This document shows positions 35,032 to 43,558 of a stretch of 64,000 nt of DNA, piece by piece. The notes under the pieces were generated by a model, which was given only the letters and a program-made list of their open reading frames with translations, did not search any database and was not told where the DNA came from. Position numbers and translations under genes: made by a program. This stretch comes from Lachnospiraceae bacterium oral taxon 500 (GTDB taxonomy: Bacteria > Bacillota > Clostridia > Lachnospirales > Vallitaleaceae), in the NCBI GenBank assembly GCA_002999035.1, contig CP027241.1, positions 685,001-749,000 on the forward strand. Direction: 5' to 3'. Numbering within the stretch: position 1 is the first letter of the stretch; the number at the start of each line of letters is the position of its first letter.

Positions 35032-35691
35032 CTCTCGAATCACTTCGCCGGCCAGATAAAAACCGGCCACCGGGGGGACAAAGCTGATCGATGCCGGTAT
35101 TTTTTGTTTTAGCACTGGTTCTGCTGTCGAAAACACGACTTTTACGTCTGTAATTCCCCGGGCTTTTAATTCCCGACGCATCACTTTAGCCAGTGGACAG
35201 ACTGTCGTCCGCGTAATATCAGCGATTTGAAATCTGGTATTGTCCAGCTGATTGCCGGTGCCCAAGCAAACAATAATCGGAATATTTTTGCTTTTGGCGT
35301 CTGCAATCAGCTGCAATTTGGCCGTGACATTATCAATCGCATCCACCACATAATCGCAGCCGCTGATATCAATCTGGCCGGCCTTTAAGTAAAATTCTGG
35401 TCGGACATCAATCCGCAGGTCAGGATTAATGTCCAGACAGCGCTGCCTGGCTGCTTCTACCTTAAGCTTCCCGACCGTTGAATGCAGTGCATAAAGCTGC
35501 CGGTTCAGGTTCGTTTCCTCAATGACGTCCTTATCGACCAGCAAAAGGCTGCCGATTCCAGCTCTGGCTAAAGCTTCCGCCGCAAACGAACCAACCCCGC
35601 CCAAACCAAAAACCGCCACTTTCTTTTGGCGCAGCGTCTGCACCCCCGTTTCACCAATCAGTGCCGCCGTCCGGTCAAATTGTGAGGTCAT
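34954..35691 (-). CDS. tcdA: tRNA threonylcarbamoyladenosine dehydratase
   Basis: A 245-residue E1-like ThiF/MoeB-fold enzyme. The ATP site is VFGLGGVGSFAAEALARAG near residue 28, with the RQ of ETNLNRQLYALHST and the VDAIDNVTAK strand. It cyclises t6A in tRNA to ct6A. The last residues after EVIRE are encoded by the cruciform element at 34875-35031: the terminal repeat reads LLTVQ and the second hairpin reads on to the stop. The core domain is complete, so activity is probably kept. Confidence 0.92.
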   Translation of the reverse strand: MTSQFDRTAALIGETGVQTLRQKKVAVFGLGGVGSFAAEALARAGIGSLLLVDKDVIEETNLNRQLYALHSTVGKLKVEAARQRCLDINPDLRIDVRPEFYLKAGQIDISGCDYVVDAIDNVTAKLQLIADAKSKNIPIIVCLGTGNQLDNTRFQIADITRTTVCPLAKVMRRELKARGITDVKVVFSTAEPVLKQKIPASISFVPPVAGFYLAGEVIRELLTVQPNCTHNSLAANYECVRSANR

Positions 35692-35735
35692 CTGCCTTCT
35701 CTTCCTTTCTGCCTAAGATTTTTCTGTTTGTTTTC

Positions 35736-36014
35736 TTATGCTAAATCCTCCGGTGCAATTGCGATAGACGGATAATGATTTAATTTGGTTAAATCCGTAT
35801 CCAGCGGCACACTGTAAACCATATAATAATTCTGCGGATTTTCTTGGGTTAATTCTGCCAGCTTTTTTTCAGCCGCTGCTCTGTCCTGCGTGGCGTAAAC
35901 CACCGAAACCACACCGATATTTTTATCCGCTTCTTTCTCCACCCCGCCGCACAGGATTAGCTTTAATTTGGCTTCTCCGTTTAAACCTTGTTGAACATAG
36001 GTTTCATAATCCAT
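35736..36014 (-). CDS. Small cytoplasmic protein of unknown function
   Basis: A 92-residue protein without helices or signal, starting at the ATG at 36014 behind CGGAGGGTGAT. It has an alternating pattern of strands and helices (LKLILCGGVEK, NIGVVSVVYAT, YYMVYSVPLD) that could be a small alpha/beta fold. I do not recognise the family. It stands just upstream of tcdA and may share its transcript. Confidence 0.75.
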   Translation of the reverse strand: MDYETYVQQGLNGEAKLKLILCGGVEKEADKNIGVVSVVYATQDRAAAEKKLAELTQENPQNYYMVYSVPLDTDLTKLNHYPSIAIAPEDLA

Positions 36015-36180
36015 ATCACCCTCCGCCGTAAAGCCGTTTTGTTCCTACAGGCAAATTTGCTTTTCCCGGCGCTCACTTGCCTGCAAACAATTCAAAGTAA
36101 TTGTCTGTTCTTTTATTTTATCTTGTTTTTTATGATTTGACAATAGAGAAAACAAGGGAAATTTAATATTTGAGCGAAGA

Positions 36181-36777
36181 TTATCCGTTCCCACCATCCC
36201 CCGCCTGCCTGACTGCCGCCAAATAATCCCGCAGCACCAGTTCCCGCTCTTCCTTCATCATTTCCATTTGCAGAAAGAGCCGTGCCTGTTTTTGAAAGAG
36301 TTTTCTAAAAAAATCCAAATCTTGCAAGCCGTCTTTATCCCTAAGTGGTAAATAGCAAAACCGCCATTCGCCGCTTTCCGGAAAATAGGCTGCCGCGCCT
36401 GGCCCGATTTGCAGTCCTTCGGTTGTTAACAGGTATTCCGGTAAAGTTCGCTCCAATTCCAGAAGCTGACGAACATAGGCTTCCGGCTGCTCCATTACCT
36501 GTCTTTCACCAAGCTCTGCCGCCGTAAGGTCAAAATCTAAAATTGCCTGCCCGCCCTGCCAATGAAGCACCGGCCTGTGCAAGCCTTTAATATCACAGTA
36601 TTGCAGCATTTTCAGTTCATATTCTTTCAGTTCCGTCCGGGCAAAGCAAAAGCGCTTCACTTTCCGTCCTCCGCAGTTCAAAAGTATTTCACCTGATTTC
36701 GGCCAAATCAGTGGTTCTCTTTTCTCTTCGTTTCTATTCTCTGTTTTTTCCTCTGCCTTCCCCTCTGTCCGGTTCAT
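36181..36777 (-). CDS. DUF6382-like protein of Tad cluster B
   Basis: A 198-residue protein. After a charged tip, residues about 30-190 resemble the DUF6382 domain found at the N-terminus of FHA proteins in clostridial Tad loci (YELKMLQYCDIKGLHRPVLHW, AILDFDLT, LLTTEGLQIGPGAAAYFPESGEWRFCYLPL). No FHA domain follows, so it is a short form. A full version would read Thr-phosphorylation signals, which is notable because cluster A encodes a Ser/Thr kinase. The start at 36777 follows AAGGAGG. It is the last gene of cluster B. Confidence 0.65.
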   Translation of the reverse strand: MNRTEGKAEEKTENRNEEKREPLIWPKSGEILLNCGGRKVKRFCFARTELKEYELKMLQYCDIKGLHRPVLHWQGGQAILDFDLTAAELGERQVMEQPEAYVRQLLELERTLPEYLLTTEGLQIGPGAAAYFPESGEWRFCYLPLRDKDGLQDLDFFRKLFQKQARLFLQMEMMKEERELVLRDYLAAVRQAGDGGNG

Positions 36778-37082
36778 TGCTGCCTCCTTACTCGCTCAAT
36801 TTTCCCCATATTTTTCCCCTCTTTTCTTTTTTCCTTTTTTTCTCCTATTTTCTCCTATTGAAAGCTTTTTCCTTTTCTTACAAATACGCAGCCAACCAAA
36901 AGCCTGATTCATGTTTGTGAAAAGATGCTGCCCATCAGGATTTCCGCACCCCGGGCGATTACCGTTTCGTGCTTCCGACCAAAGGCATGGACTCGCATAA
37001 ATTGCGCTCTCGCCGGCGTCATCATTCATTGTTGTTTGCCGCCGGCGAAAATCTCTCGGATTCTGCGTTTTTTCGGCGTTTA
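36778..37082. other. Non-coding gap inside Tad cluster B
   Basis: The 305 bp between the Flp-like gene and the DUF6382 gene hold a pyrimidine-rich tract (36795-36860) and the hairpin CGCCGGCG/CGCCGGCG at about 37009-37046. In related loci TadE/TadF-like genes often lie in this position; none is readable here. Confidence 0.55.
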
Positions 37083-37352
37083 TTATGGTTTTGGCTGCGC
37101 ACCCAGTTCTTTAATATCAATTCCGTTAAAAATACTGTCTAGCAGCCTAAAAATCTGGACTTTAAAGGCAAACGCCAGCGCTACGATTACCACGATGATT
37201 AAAGCAATCTCGACAATGCCCATGCCCTTATTATTGCCTAAAACCTGCCTAATTCGTCCTAAAGACTGCTGCTGCCAAACAAGCCACCGGCATTGCTGCC
37301 GCAGCACCCAATTCCTGCTGTTTTCATAGCTTTTCTGCCTTTTTGTTTTCAT
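37083..37352 (-). CDS. Flp1-like type IVb pilin
   Basis: An 89-residue protein. A basic leader of about 41 residues ends NNKGMG and is followed by IVEIALIIVVIVALAFAF, the conserved Glu and hydrophobic helix of Flp1-like pilins, then a short tail LDSIFNGI. Cleavage would occur at the Gly before Ile, leaving a mature pilin of about 46 residues. The leader is longer than usual, and a later start cannot be excluded. The RBS GGAGG at the ATG at 37352 is good. It is the likely major pilin of cluster B; the peptidase is not in the window. Confidence 0.8.
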   Translation of the reverse strand: MKTKRQKSYENSRNWVLRQQCRWLVWQQQSLGRIRQVLGNNKGMGIVEIALIIVVIVALAFAFKVQIFRLLDSIFNGIDIKELGAQPKP

Positions 37353-37414
37353 TGCCTTTCCTCCTTGCTTGCGTATCCGTTTACCTATGTTTTACACTTA
37401 ATGTAAACCGACCC

Positions 37415-38653
37415 TTATATCCTCTCAAAGGCCGGAAACATCGTTAAAATAATGATAATTATCAGGAACAGCAGCATCGGAAACAGCAGGCGCGAGGTTG
37501 TTTTCTGCATATACTCATGCCCCTGCCGCAGCCGATCGGCAAATAGCTTATCTTTTAGCTGTTCCAAATACAAAATGCTTTGCTCATCCCCTCTTTCCTG
37601 CGCCATCAGCAGCAGCCGCTCAAACTGCTGAATATCCGGCAGCGGACAAACCCGATAAAACACCTGAATCACGGCAGCAAACGGCTCCTGATGATATAGT
37701 CCCTGTCGGCAGGTGTCCAGTGCCAGTACAAACTCCGGACCAAAACCGGCCGTGCTGCCGCAAATGCCGCTGATTGCTGCAAACGGACTCTTGCCGCATT
37801 TTAAGAGCAGTACCAAATGCTGCATCATTTGAGTAAAATCCCTTAAATATCTTTTTTCCCGCTCTTTTTGCTTTTCCCGAGCCGCCGCCCGCGACAAAAT
37901 AGATAAAAATAGGACGGCAATCACAAAGCCCAACATCATACCGCCAAAACTGCCCCCGCTTTGCAGCGCTGTCCAGTGCAGCCGCCCGCCCGCTACTTCT
38001 CCCGGTAAGATCAACTCCGGTGTTTTCTCCTTCTCTAAGTTTGTAATTACCAGTTTTAACTGTTTCGTTAAGAGTTTTTGGACATATTCTTCCGTAAAAT
38101 CTTCTGCCCGCAAGGTTTCCGCAACTTCGACCGCGGCTCTTTCCTCCTGATACCGCAAAACCGCTCTGATTTTGATTTCTCTTTGCCGCTTCGTCCGAAA
38201 CAGTTCAAAATAATTCCACTCTCCTTCCGCCAAAAATAAATCTGCCGGCTGGTATTGATATTCCACCTCAATCCCCCGCCACCGGTTTGGCAAGTATCTG
38301 GCTTTTTCAATTTTGGCTTTCCCATCCCGCTGCAATATTTTCACCTGAAACTCAGCCGCTGCTGCCTCTAATTTGCGGCGAATAATTTCTCTCGCCTCGT
38401 CCTTTGTCCCTAAATGAATCGGCAAACTTCCGGAAAACTGCTTTTCTCCCTGATACCGATAGCTTAAAACCACATTTTTCTCCGCTTCCTGAAAATCCGG
38501 CCGCGCCAGTGCGCTGATTTTTTGATTGTCCCGGCTGCAAAAAGAGAGCAGCCCGATCAGCGGCAGAAGCAGCAGTAAAATCAAAATCTCCCTTTTCTTT
38601 TCCGGAAAAAAGAATTGCAGCACCGCCCGTGCTTTATCTCGTATTTTTTCCAT
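37415..38653 (-). CDS. tadC: TadC-like platform protein with an extra outward domain
   Basis: The protein has 412 residues. A first helix (about 22-38) is followed by about 190 residues of polar, beta-rich sequence predicted to lie outside, then a helix near 235-258. A T2SF helical domain follows (LRDFTQMMQHLVLLLKCGKSPFAAI, MAQERGDEQSILYLEQLKDKL), and a final helix ends LLFLIIIIILTMFPAF. Orthodox TadC has no large outward domain, so this insertion is unusual. The start at 38653 has GGGGGAAG upstream. A repeat block separates it from tadB. Confidence 0.8.
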   Translation of the reverse strand: MEKIRDKARAVLQFFFPEKKREILILLLLLPLIGLLSFCSRDNQKISALARPDFQEAEKNVVLSYRYQGEKQFSGSLPIHLGTKDEAREIIRRKLEAAAAEFQVKILQRDGKAKIEKARYLPNRWRGIEVEYQYQPADLFLAEGEWNYFELFRTKRQREIKIRAVLRYQEERAAVEVAETLRAEDFTEEYVQKLLTKQLKLVITNLEKEKTPELILPGEVAGGRLHWTALQSGGSFGGMMLGFVIAVLFLSILSRAAAREKQKEREKRYLRDFTQMMQHLVLLLKCGKSPFAAISGICGSTAGFGPEFVLALDTCRQGLYHQEPFAAVIQVFYRVCPLPDIQQFERLLLMAQERGDEQSILYLEQLKDKLFADRLRQGHEYMQKTTSRLLFPMLLFLIIIIILTMFPAFERI

Positions 38654-38698
38654 CTCTTCCCCCTTTCGTCCAGTATTTTTCTGCTTCCCGGACTTAAC

Positions 38699-38876
38699 AA
38701 CTCAATTTTCCCATAGTCTTTTTTGGCACTATCCCGCTTGGAAAGCGGGTACATGGACTCACTCTCGCGAGTTGCTTCGCAAATCGCATTCCGTTCCTGC
38801 CCGCCGCCGAAAGGCGTAGCCTTTCTGGAAACAACGAGCCTAAAAAAGACTGTTCTGTCGAACATAGGAAAGTGGC
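38699..38876. mobile_element. Cloverleaf-type palindromic element, copy 2
   Basis: This copy of the element at 43220-43372 is diverged and enlarged by an extra AAAGGCGTAGCCTTT hairpin. The left end ACTCAATTTTCCCAT and the CCCGCTT/AAGCGGG and GCGAGTTGC/GCAAATCGC hairpins are kept; the right end is weaker. It lies between tadB and tadC. Confidence 0.75.
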
Positions 38877-38880
38877 ACAC

Positions 38881-38950
38881 ATTTCTGCGCGGGCGCGCAT
38901 CCTGCCCTGGTCGAAAGCTCCGCTTTCTGCGCGGGCGCGCATCCTGCCAA
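38881..38950. repeat. Two tandem short hairpin repeats
   Basis: The segment TTTCTGCGCGGGCGCGCATC occurs twice, with TCGAAAGCTCCGC between the copies. The second copy ends a few bases from the tadB stop. The same repeat type occurs three times at about 42530-42650. Confidence 0.75.
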
Positions 38951-38952
38951 AA

Positions 38953-39903
38953 CTATATCTCTATCTGCGTCATACTGTAACATAAATATGCCGCCAAAAG
39001 ATAAATCCCCAAACACACCCCCATCACCATCCGGCCCTGCAAGGTCTGATACATCACCTGCCGAAAATTGGGCGAAAGCGCCTTCAAATAAAGGAGCAGA
39101 AACGGAACGAATAAAGTCAGCAGCCGGCTTTCGTATTTAACCTTGGTCAGCATACTGCTGATTTCTTTTTCCATTTGCAGCTTTTTTTGAATTTGAATCA
39201 GGCTGTTCTGCATCAGTTCATGCAAGTTGCCGCCGCTTTGCAGACTGGATTCCAGTGCCGCCGTAAAATATTTCAATCCTTCCATCGGCTTCTTTTCGGC
39301 CAGTTCGCTAAAAATATCGGCTGCCGAAACATTCATCTCCAGCTTCTGAACTATCCAATCCTCAGCCGCAAACAGTCCCCCGCCGCGCAGCGCCTCGCTC
39401 ATCCCTGACTCCAGCGATCGGCCTAAACGAATCTGACTGTCCAATTCCGTTAAATACTTGCCAAAATCCTCCTCCCATTTTTGCTTTCGCCTTTGCTCCA
39501 TTTCCTCGGCTGCCCGCTCCTCGGTAAAAACGAGAACCGGCAGCAGCAGTGCACCTAAAATCAAACTTTCAAAAAAGAGCCAGCCCAGCAGTAAGACAAC
39601 TGCTCCACCCGCCGCATAAAAAATGACTTTTTCCTTGGCTGTCAACCGCAATTTCGCTCTGTTTCCCTTTGTCCCTTTGCTTTTCTGCCTTGATTCGTCT
39701 ACTCCTGCGGCTTTTGTCTGCTCCGGCTTTTGCTGCCGATTTTTGTGCCAAAACCGGCACCCTTTTGCCGCGCCTGCCCAATTCCCTTTCTTTGTTTCCG
39801 GTGGGCAACTTCCGGCTGTTTCCGGCTTACGCTTTTCGGAGTCTTGTCCGCCGGTTTCTGCCAGCCACGCTTTTATTCGACTTTTTTTCCATATCCCCGT
39901 CAA
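38953..39903 (-). CDS. tadB: TadB-like platform protein
   Basis: The protein has 316 residues if it starts at the TTG at 39903, which has AGGTGG about eight bases upstream; this overlaps tadA by 77 bp and the start is uncertain. The first 75 residues are basic and hydrophilic. Then come paired helices (VIFYAAGGAVVLLLGWLFFESLILGALLLP), a T2SF domain (FGKYLTELDSQIRLGRSLESGMSEAL, TAALESSLQSGGNLHELM) and two final helices. It would form the membrane platform with TadC. Confidence 0.82.
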   Translation of the reverse strand: MTGIWKKSRIKAWLAETGGQDSEKRKPETAGSCPPETKKGNWAGAAKGCRFWHKNRQQKPEQTKAAGVDESRQKSKGTKGNRAKLRLTAKEKVIFYAAGGAVVLLLGWLFFESLILGALLLPVLVFTEERAAEEMEQRRKQKWEEDFGKYLTELDSQIRLGRSLESGMSEALRGGGLFAAEDWIVQKLEMNVSAADIFSELAEKKPMEGLKYFTAALESSLQSGGNLHELMQNSLIQIQKKLQMEKEISSMLTKVKYESRLLTLFVPFLLLYLKALSPNFRQVMYQTLQGRMVMGVCLGIYLLAAYLCYSMTQIEI

Positions 39904-41083
39904 ACCGCTCCCACCTTTCTTTTAACTGAAAATCCGCTTTTATCTTTTGCAGGCAATCGGCCGCGAAAGCATAGCGGTAAACCGATTCCAATTCAATTTC
40001 GCCGTTTTTTACGCCTTTGACCGCGGCAATTTCAACAATCCTTCTGCCCCGGCCATGGATTTTTTCCAGATGAATAAATAAATCAATCGCTGAAGCAATT
40101 TGACTGCGAATGGCCGCTATCGGAATTTCCACTCCCGATAAAACCATTGTTTCCAAGCGTTTAACCATATCGGCCGCCGAATTGCTGTGCCCGGTTGACA
40201 GCGAGCCGCTGTGCCCGGTATTCATGGCTTGCAGCATATCAATTGCTTCTTCGCCCCGCACCTCACCGACAATGATTCGATCCGGCCGCATCCGCAGCGC
40301 TGCTTTAATCAGTTCGCGGGCGTTGATTTCCCCGCAGCCGGCAAAGCTTTCGGTACGGCACTCCAAATTGACCTGATTAGGAATCTGATCAATCCGCAGC
40401 TCTCTGGCATCCTCAATGGTAATGATTCGCTCCCGCTCAGGAATGGCCGAAGTCAAAATATTCAGCAGCGTGGTCTTACCGGAAGAGGTGCCGCCGGACA
40501 CAAAAATATTATATTTTTTGCGCACCGCCTCCTGTAAAAACCCGGCAACTTCTTCCGTTAAGGTATGACCCGCAATTAAATCCCGCCAGGTCAAAGGCTT
40601 TTTCCCAAACTTCCGAATCGTTACCATCGGCCCCTGCCGGGCAACCGGCGGCAGAACGATGCTGACCCTTTCGCCGCTGCTTAAATACAGGTCGCAAATC
40701 GGATTTTTTTCATTGACCTGCTTATTCAGGCGACTGACCATTCGCTGCACGATTTGATTCAGCTCGCCCGCAAAATAGTAGCTGTGGGAAACGGCTTCCA
40801 TTTCGCCTCCCCTTTCCAGATACAGCTTATCCTCGCCGATAATCATAATTTCATTGACCTGTGCATCCTCAATATAGGGCTGAATACTGCCGTAGCGCCG
40901 AAGCATATCAAATAGCTGTTTCGCCAGCCTGATTTTCTCCGGCAGCGCCAAATCCTCCGCCTGTAACTTTTGACTAATCCTTTGCCGCAGCCGCTCGTCC
41001 TTCTGTTCTTCGCTTTCCCCGCTCACCCGGTTTTCCTTATTTTCTTCAATGATGCTCTGATAATAAGTCATCAATGACATCAT
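39827..41083 (-). CDS. tadA: TadA/CpaF pilus assembly ATPase
   Basis: The protein has 418 residues from the ATG at 41083, five bases after TAAGGAGGT. It is orthodox CpaF: N-domain YIEDAQVNEIMIIGEDKLYLER, IVLPPVARQGPMVTIRKF, Walker A SGGTSSGKTTLLNIL near residue 195, TIEDARELR, Walker B RIIVGEVRGEEAIDML and the His box NTGHSGSLSTGHSNS. It powers cluster B pilus assembly. It is clearly separate from the longer ATPase of cluster A. Confidence 0.95.
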   Translation of the reverse strand: MMSLMTYYQSIIEENKENRVSGESEEQKDERLRQRISQKLQAEDLALPEKIRLAKQLFDMLRRYGSIQPYIEDAQVNEIMIIGEDKLYLERGGEMEAVSHSYYFAGELNQIVQRMVSRLNKQVNEKNPICDLYLSSGERVSIVLPPVARQGPMVTIRKFGKKPLTWRDLIAGHTLTEEVAGFLQEAVRKKYNIFVSGGTSSGKTTLLNILTSAIPERERIITIEDARELRIDQIPNQVNLECRTESFAGCGEINARELIKAALRMRPDRIIVGEVRGEEAIDMLQAMNTGHSGSLSTGHSNSAADMVKRLETMVLSGVEIPIAAIRSQIASAIDLFIHLEKIHGRGRRIVEIAAVKGVKNGEIELESVYRYAFAADCLQKIKADFQLKERWERFDGDMEKKSNKSVAGRNRRTRLRKA

Positions 41084-41201
41084 GTGTACCTCCTTACGGC
41101 ACCGATTTATCACCCTGCAAAGCCCAGGCCCGATAAAGGTACAAACATCTTGCCTAAACCTTTATCCGATAAGCCAAGCGGTTTACCGCCGCACTTTTCT
41201 T

Positions 41202-42125
41202 CTATCTTTTATCCTCCGGCAGCGATGCGCCCGGTGCAGTCCCTTGTCTAATCACATTTAAAATCTCCGACAGCGCCCCTTCCTCGCTGACCGCCACATA
41301 GTCAAACCTCACCGCTGCTGCAAACTGCTTCCATTTCTCAGCTAAACGCTTGACCACAAACAGCCTTTCCTTTTCCTCCAGCGGCAAACACCAGTTAAGC
41401 AGCCCGGACGAGGATAAGTCAAACACAATCTGCTGATAACCGCCCTGCTTCAAAATCCGCATAAAATCCTGTTTTTCTCCCGTCCGCAGCACTGCCAAAT
41501 CCTCCGGCTTAGCCGGCCCGTGCAAAATGTCCAGCCCGCCCTCATGCAGACAAAAGTCGCGAACATTGACCTGCCCCAGTGTTTTCCAATAGAACAAAAA
41601 ATCCGACAGCCGAAACGGAATAAATTCCCGGCTGAAGTTTTGATAAGCGTCAAAGGAAATCAGCAGTGTCTTCCGGCGCCGGCTAAGTTCTTTGGCCAGC
41701 CGGTAAGCCAAGTCCGACACACCAATCCCGCCAAAGGGCGAATACAAATAACTCCGTTCCGGCTCGTCTGTTCCGCTCACCGGCGCTTCCACCAGCCCCA
41801 GCTGATAGAGCCGCTCCGTCAGACATTTGCAAATCTCACTTAACGGCTGGTAACAAAAGCATTCGCCTTCCTCTTGGGTTGGTGTTTGCCTCATTTTCAG
41901 CGTATTCTTTTGCTGATGCAAACTTTCCGCCATTCCTCTTTGCTCATCCGGCTCAGCCGGCAGCAGCCAAATCGCTTTTTCGGCTGGTTTCACCGGCAGC
42001 ATTCCACCGCTCTCACAGCTATGAACTTCCCAGCCGCTGCTGCGCCAAGCCAGCCCCTCCGCTAATTTTTCCTGATATTCCCGGTCGTTTAAGGCTAAAT
42101 AAATCAGAATCATATTCCACCCCAT
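41202..42125 (-). CDS. TadZ/CpaE-like protein with degenerate P-loop
   Basis: A 307-residue protein. An N-terminal receiver-like region (residues 1-110) is followed by a MinD-like domain starting LYSPFGGIGVSDLAYRLAKEL near residue 127. The canonical GGVGKTT is GGIGVSD, so the P-loop Lys is lost while the GG-x-G frame is kept. TLLISFDAYQ and YQQIVFDLSSSG fill the next two strand positions. This matches TadZ polar-marker proteins. It is the first gene of cluster B, behind the shared promoter. Confidence 0.82.
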   Translation of the reverse strand: MGWNMILIYLALNDREYQEKLAEGLAWRSSGWEVHSCESGGMLPVKPAEKAIWLLPAEPDEQRGMAESLHQQKNTLKMRQTPTQEEGECFCYQPLSEICKCLTERLYQLGLVEAPVSGTDEPERSYLYSPFGGIGVSDLAYRLAKELSRRRKTLLISFDAYQNFSREFIPFRLSDFLFYWKTLGQVNVRDFCLHEGGLDILHGPAKPEDLAVLRTGEKQDFMRILKQGGYQQIVFDLSSSGLLNWCLPLEEKERLFVVKRLAEKWKQFAAAVRFDYVAVSEEGALSEILNVIRQGTAPGASLPEDKR

Positions 42126-42231
42126 TTCTCATTTTAGGCTGCGGGCATCGGCTGTCCACCGAATTCACAACTGGGAATTTCTTAATTGCTCCCCTGCTGC
42201 ATCAGCCTTTCGGCTTGTTTTTCTCTTTTTT

Positions 42232-42274
42232 ATCTTAGCATTTGGCTCGACAAAAGTCGTCCGCTGGTTGTGGA
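42232..42274 (-). promoter_or_regulatory. Shared-type promoter of Tad cluster B
   Basis: On the minus strand the operator (plus strand TCCGCTGGTTGTGGA, 42260-42274; one half degenerate) is followed by CGACTT, 13 bases and the extended -10 TGCTAAGAT (42240-42232). Spacing is identical to the copies before cluster A and both Rpn genes. Confidence 0.75.
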
Positions 42275-42422
42275 ATCTGGTTAGAAAATGATTGGTATTT
42301 CATTATAAAATAATTAGAAATAATAGTATAAAAAGTTTCAGGTTCCAGTAATCTGCCGAAAACGAATTACAAGTGTGGGCATTAAACAAATATCATGAAC
42401 TGCTTACCTGAACTTGCAATAA

Positions 42423-42453
42423 AAAAAGAAGCCTCCGCAGAGTACTTCTTTTT
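42423..42453 (-). terminator. Intrinsic terminator, probably for tpx
   Basis: AAAAAGAAG and CTTCTTTTT form a 9-bp stem followed on the minus strand by seven T. It lies about 200 bp past the tpx stop, with repeat DNA between. Confidence 0.65.
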
Positions 42454-42529
42454 CGTTTATTTTATTTTTCTTCTCTCCACTTCCCCATGAGCGAAAGCGG
42501 AGGGCACAACTATCCTGATTCCCCCTATC

Positions 42530-42650
42530 GAAGTGCTTCGCACTCCTGTCCGGGCGAGCAATCTGCCTGCTCGAAAGTTCTGCTTTCTACCCGGGCGGTC
42601 GCCCTGATCGAAAGCTTCGCTTTCTGTCTGGAGCAGTCATCCCACGCCAA
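42530..42650. repeat. Three tandem short hairpin repeats
   Basis: Three units of about 38 bp share the pattern TCGAAAG-nnn-GCTTTCT followed by a CCGGGCGG-like block. Two more units of the type are at 38881-38950. The units differ from each other by several bases, unlike CRISPR repeats. Confidence 0.7.
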
Positions 42651-42653
42651 AGG

Positions 42654-43163
42654 CTAAAACCGTTTCACTGCCTTCAGTGCGTTATCATAATTCGGATGAT
42701 TGGCAACCTCTGATACGTATTCAACATAGCGAACAATACCCTCTTTGTCAATGCCGACAATCCCCCGGCTAAGCAGGCGCATTCCTTCCAGTTCAAAACC
42801 ATACTTATGGGCAAAATCCAAATCCCGATAATCCGACAGCATGATCAGATTTTTAATTCCCTCGGCGGCACAAAACCGTTTCTGGGCAAAAGGTAAATCC
42901 GCTGAAATCGTTAAAATCGCGATATCTCCAAGCTTATCCATTTCGGTATTAAAACGCTTCGTCTGCGCTTCACAGACCTCGGTATCAATCGACGGTACTA
43001 CGCTGATCAGTACGTTCTTACCTTTCAGATCCGATAAATGAAACTCGCTCAAATCGCCTTTAATCGCTTTAAAATCCGGTGCCTTATCGCCGACCTTTAC
43101 TTCCGCTCCCAGCAAAACCGCCGGCGTTCCGGCAAAAGTAACTACATTTGTTCTTCTTTCCAT
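42654..43163 (-). CDS. tpx: Thiol peroxidase
   Basis: A 169-residue atypical 2-Cys peroxiredoxin of normal length. The peroxidatic Cys lies in SVVPSIDTEVCEAQT near residue 60 and the resolving Cys in QKRFCAAEG near residue 94. DKAPDFKAIKGDLSEF is the usual N-terminal strand set. It reduces hydroperoxides using thioredoxin. The AAAGGATG site lies 14 bases before the ATG, rather far. It is flanked by repeat elements on both sides. Confidence 0.95.
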   Translation of the reverse strand: MERRTNVVTFAGTPAVLLGAEVKVGDKAPDFKAIKGDLSEFHLSDLKGKNVLISVVPSIDTEVCEAQTKRFNTEMDKLGDIAILTISADLPFAQKRFCAAEGIKNLIMLSDYRDLDFAHKYGFELEGMRLLSRGIVGIDKEGIVRYVEYVSEVANHPNYDNALKAVKRF

Positions 43164-43219
43164 TTCTTTGATATCATCCTTTCTTACCTAAGTTTTATCT
43201 CTGCACTGTTATCTCCATA

Positions 43220-43372
43220 ACTCAACTTTCCCATAGTCTTTTTTGACTCTATCCCGCTCGGAGAGCGGGTGCATGGACTCACTCTCGCGATTTGCTTTGC
43301 AAATCGCATTCCGTTCCTGTCCATGCAACGAGTCTAAAAAAGACTGTTCCGGCGAACATGGGAAAGTTGAGT
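43220..43372. mobile_element. 153-bp cloverleaf-type palindromic element, copy 1
   Basis: Perfect 15-bp ends, ACTCAACTTTCCCAT and ATGGGAAAGTTGAGT, are followed inward by AGTCTTTTTTGACTC pairing with GAGTCTAAAAAAGACT. Inside are CCCGCTC-GGA-GAGCGGG, the 9-bp pair TGCATGGAC/GTCCATGCA, and within it GCGATTTGC-TTT-GCAAATCGC. Single ends are also seen at 4728-4742 and 12133-12146. No gene is inside; the rest of the 395-bp tpx-lrgB gap is plain. Confidence 0.85.
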
Positions 43373-43558
43373 CCATAATATTTTGTCCCATCCGTTTTGT
43401 CTTTCTTTATTCACTGATGCAAACCGAACAGCCAAAAATACCTTTCTTATCAGCCGACATGATCGCCGCCGAAAATTATGCTTTCTCCTTTAGCCTTAGC
43501 TTACAGATTATTATACTTGATTTTTTTTAAAAATGGAATAAGTTTCTTTGTTTAGTAT

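Noticed and set aside
36796-37029. 77-codon minus-strand frame between the Flp-like and DUF6382 genes
   Set aside because: Lys-rich tail from a purine tract and no ribosome site; I treat the gap as non-coding although a TadE-like gene might have been expected.
42530-42650. Possible CRISPR array
   Set aside because: Only three units, with differing repeats, no constant spacer length and no cas genes.
43220-43372. tRNA or tmRNA because of the cloverleaf folding
   Set aside because: No T-loop or acceptor CCA pattern, the outer stem is 15 bp, and a second copy with the same layout lies at 38.7 kb.
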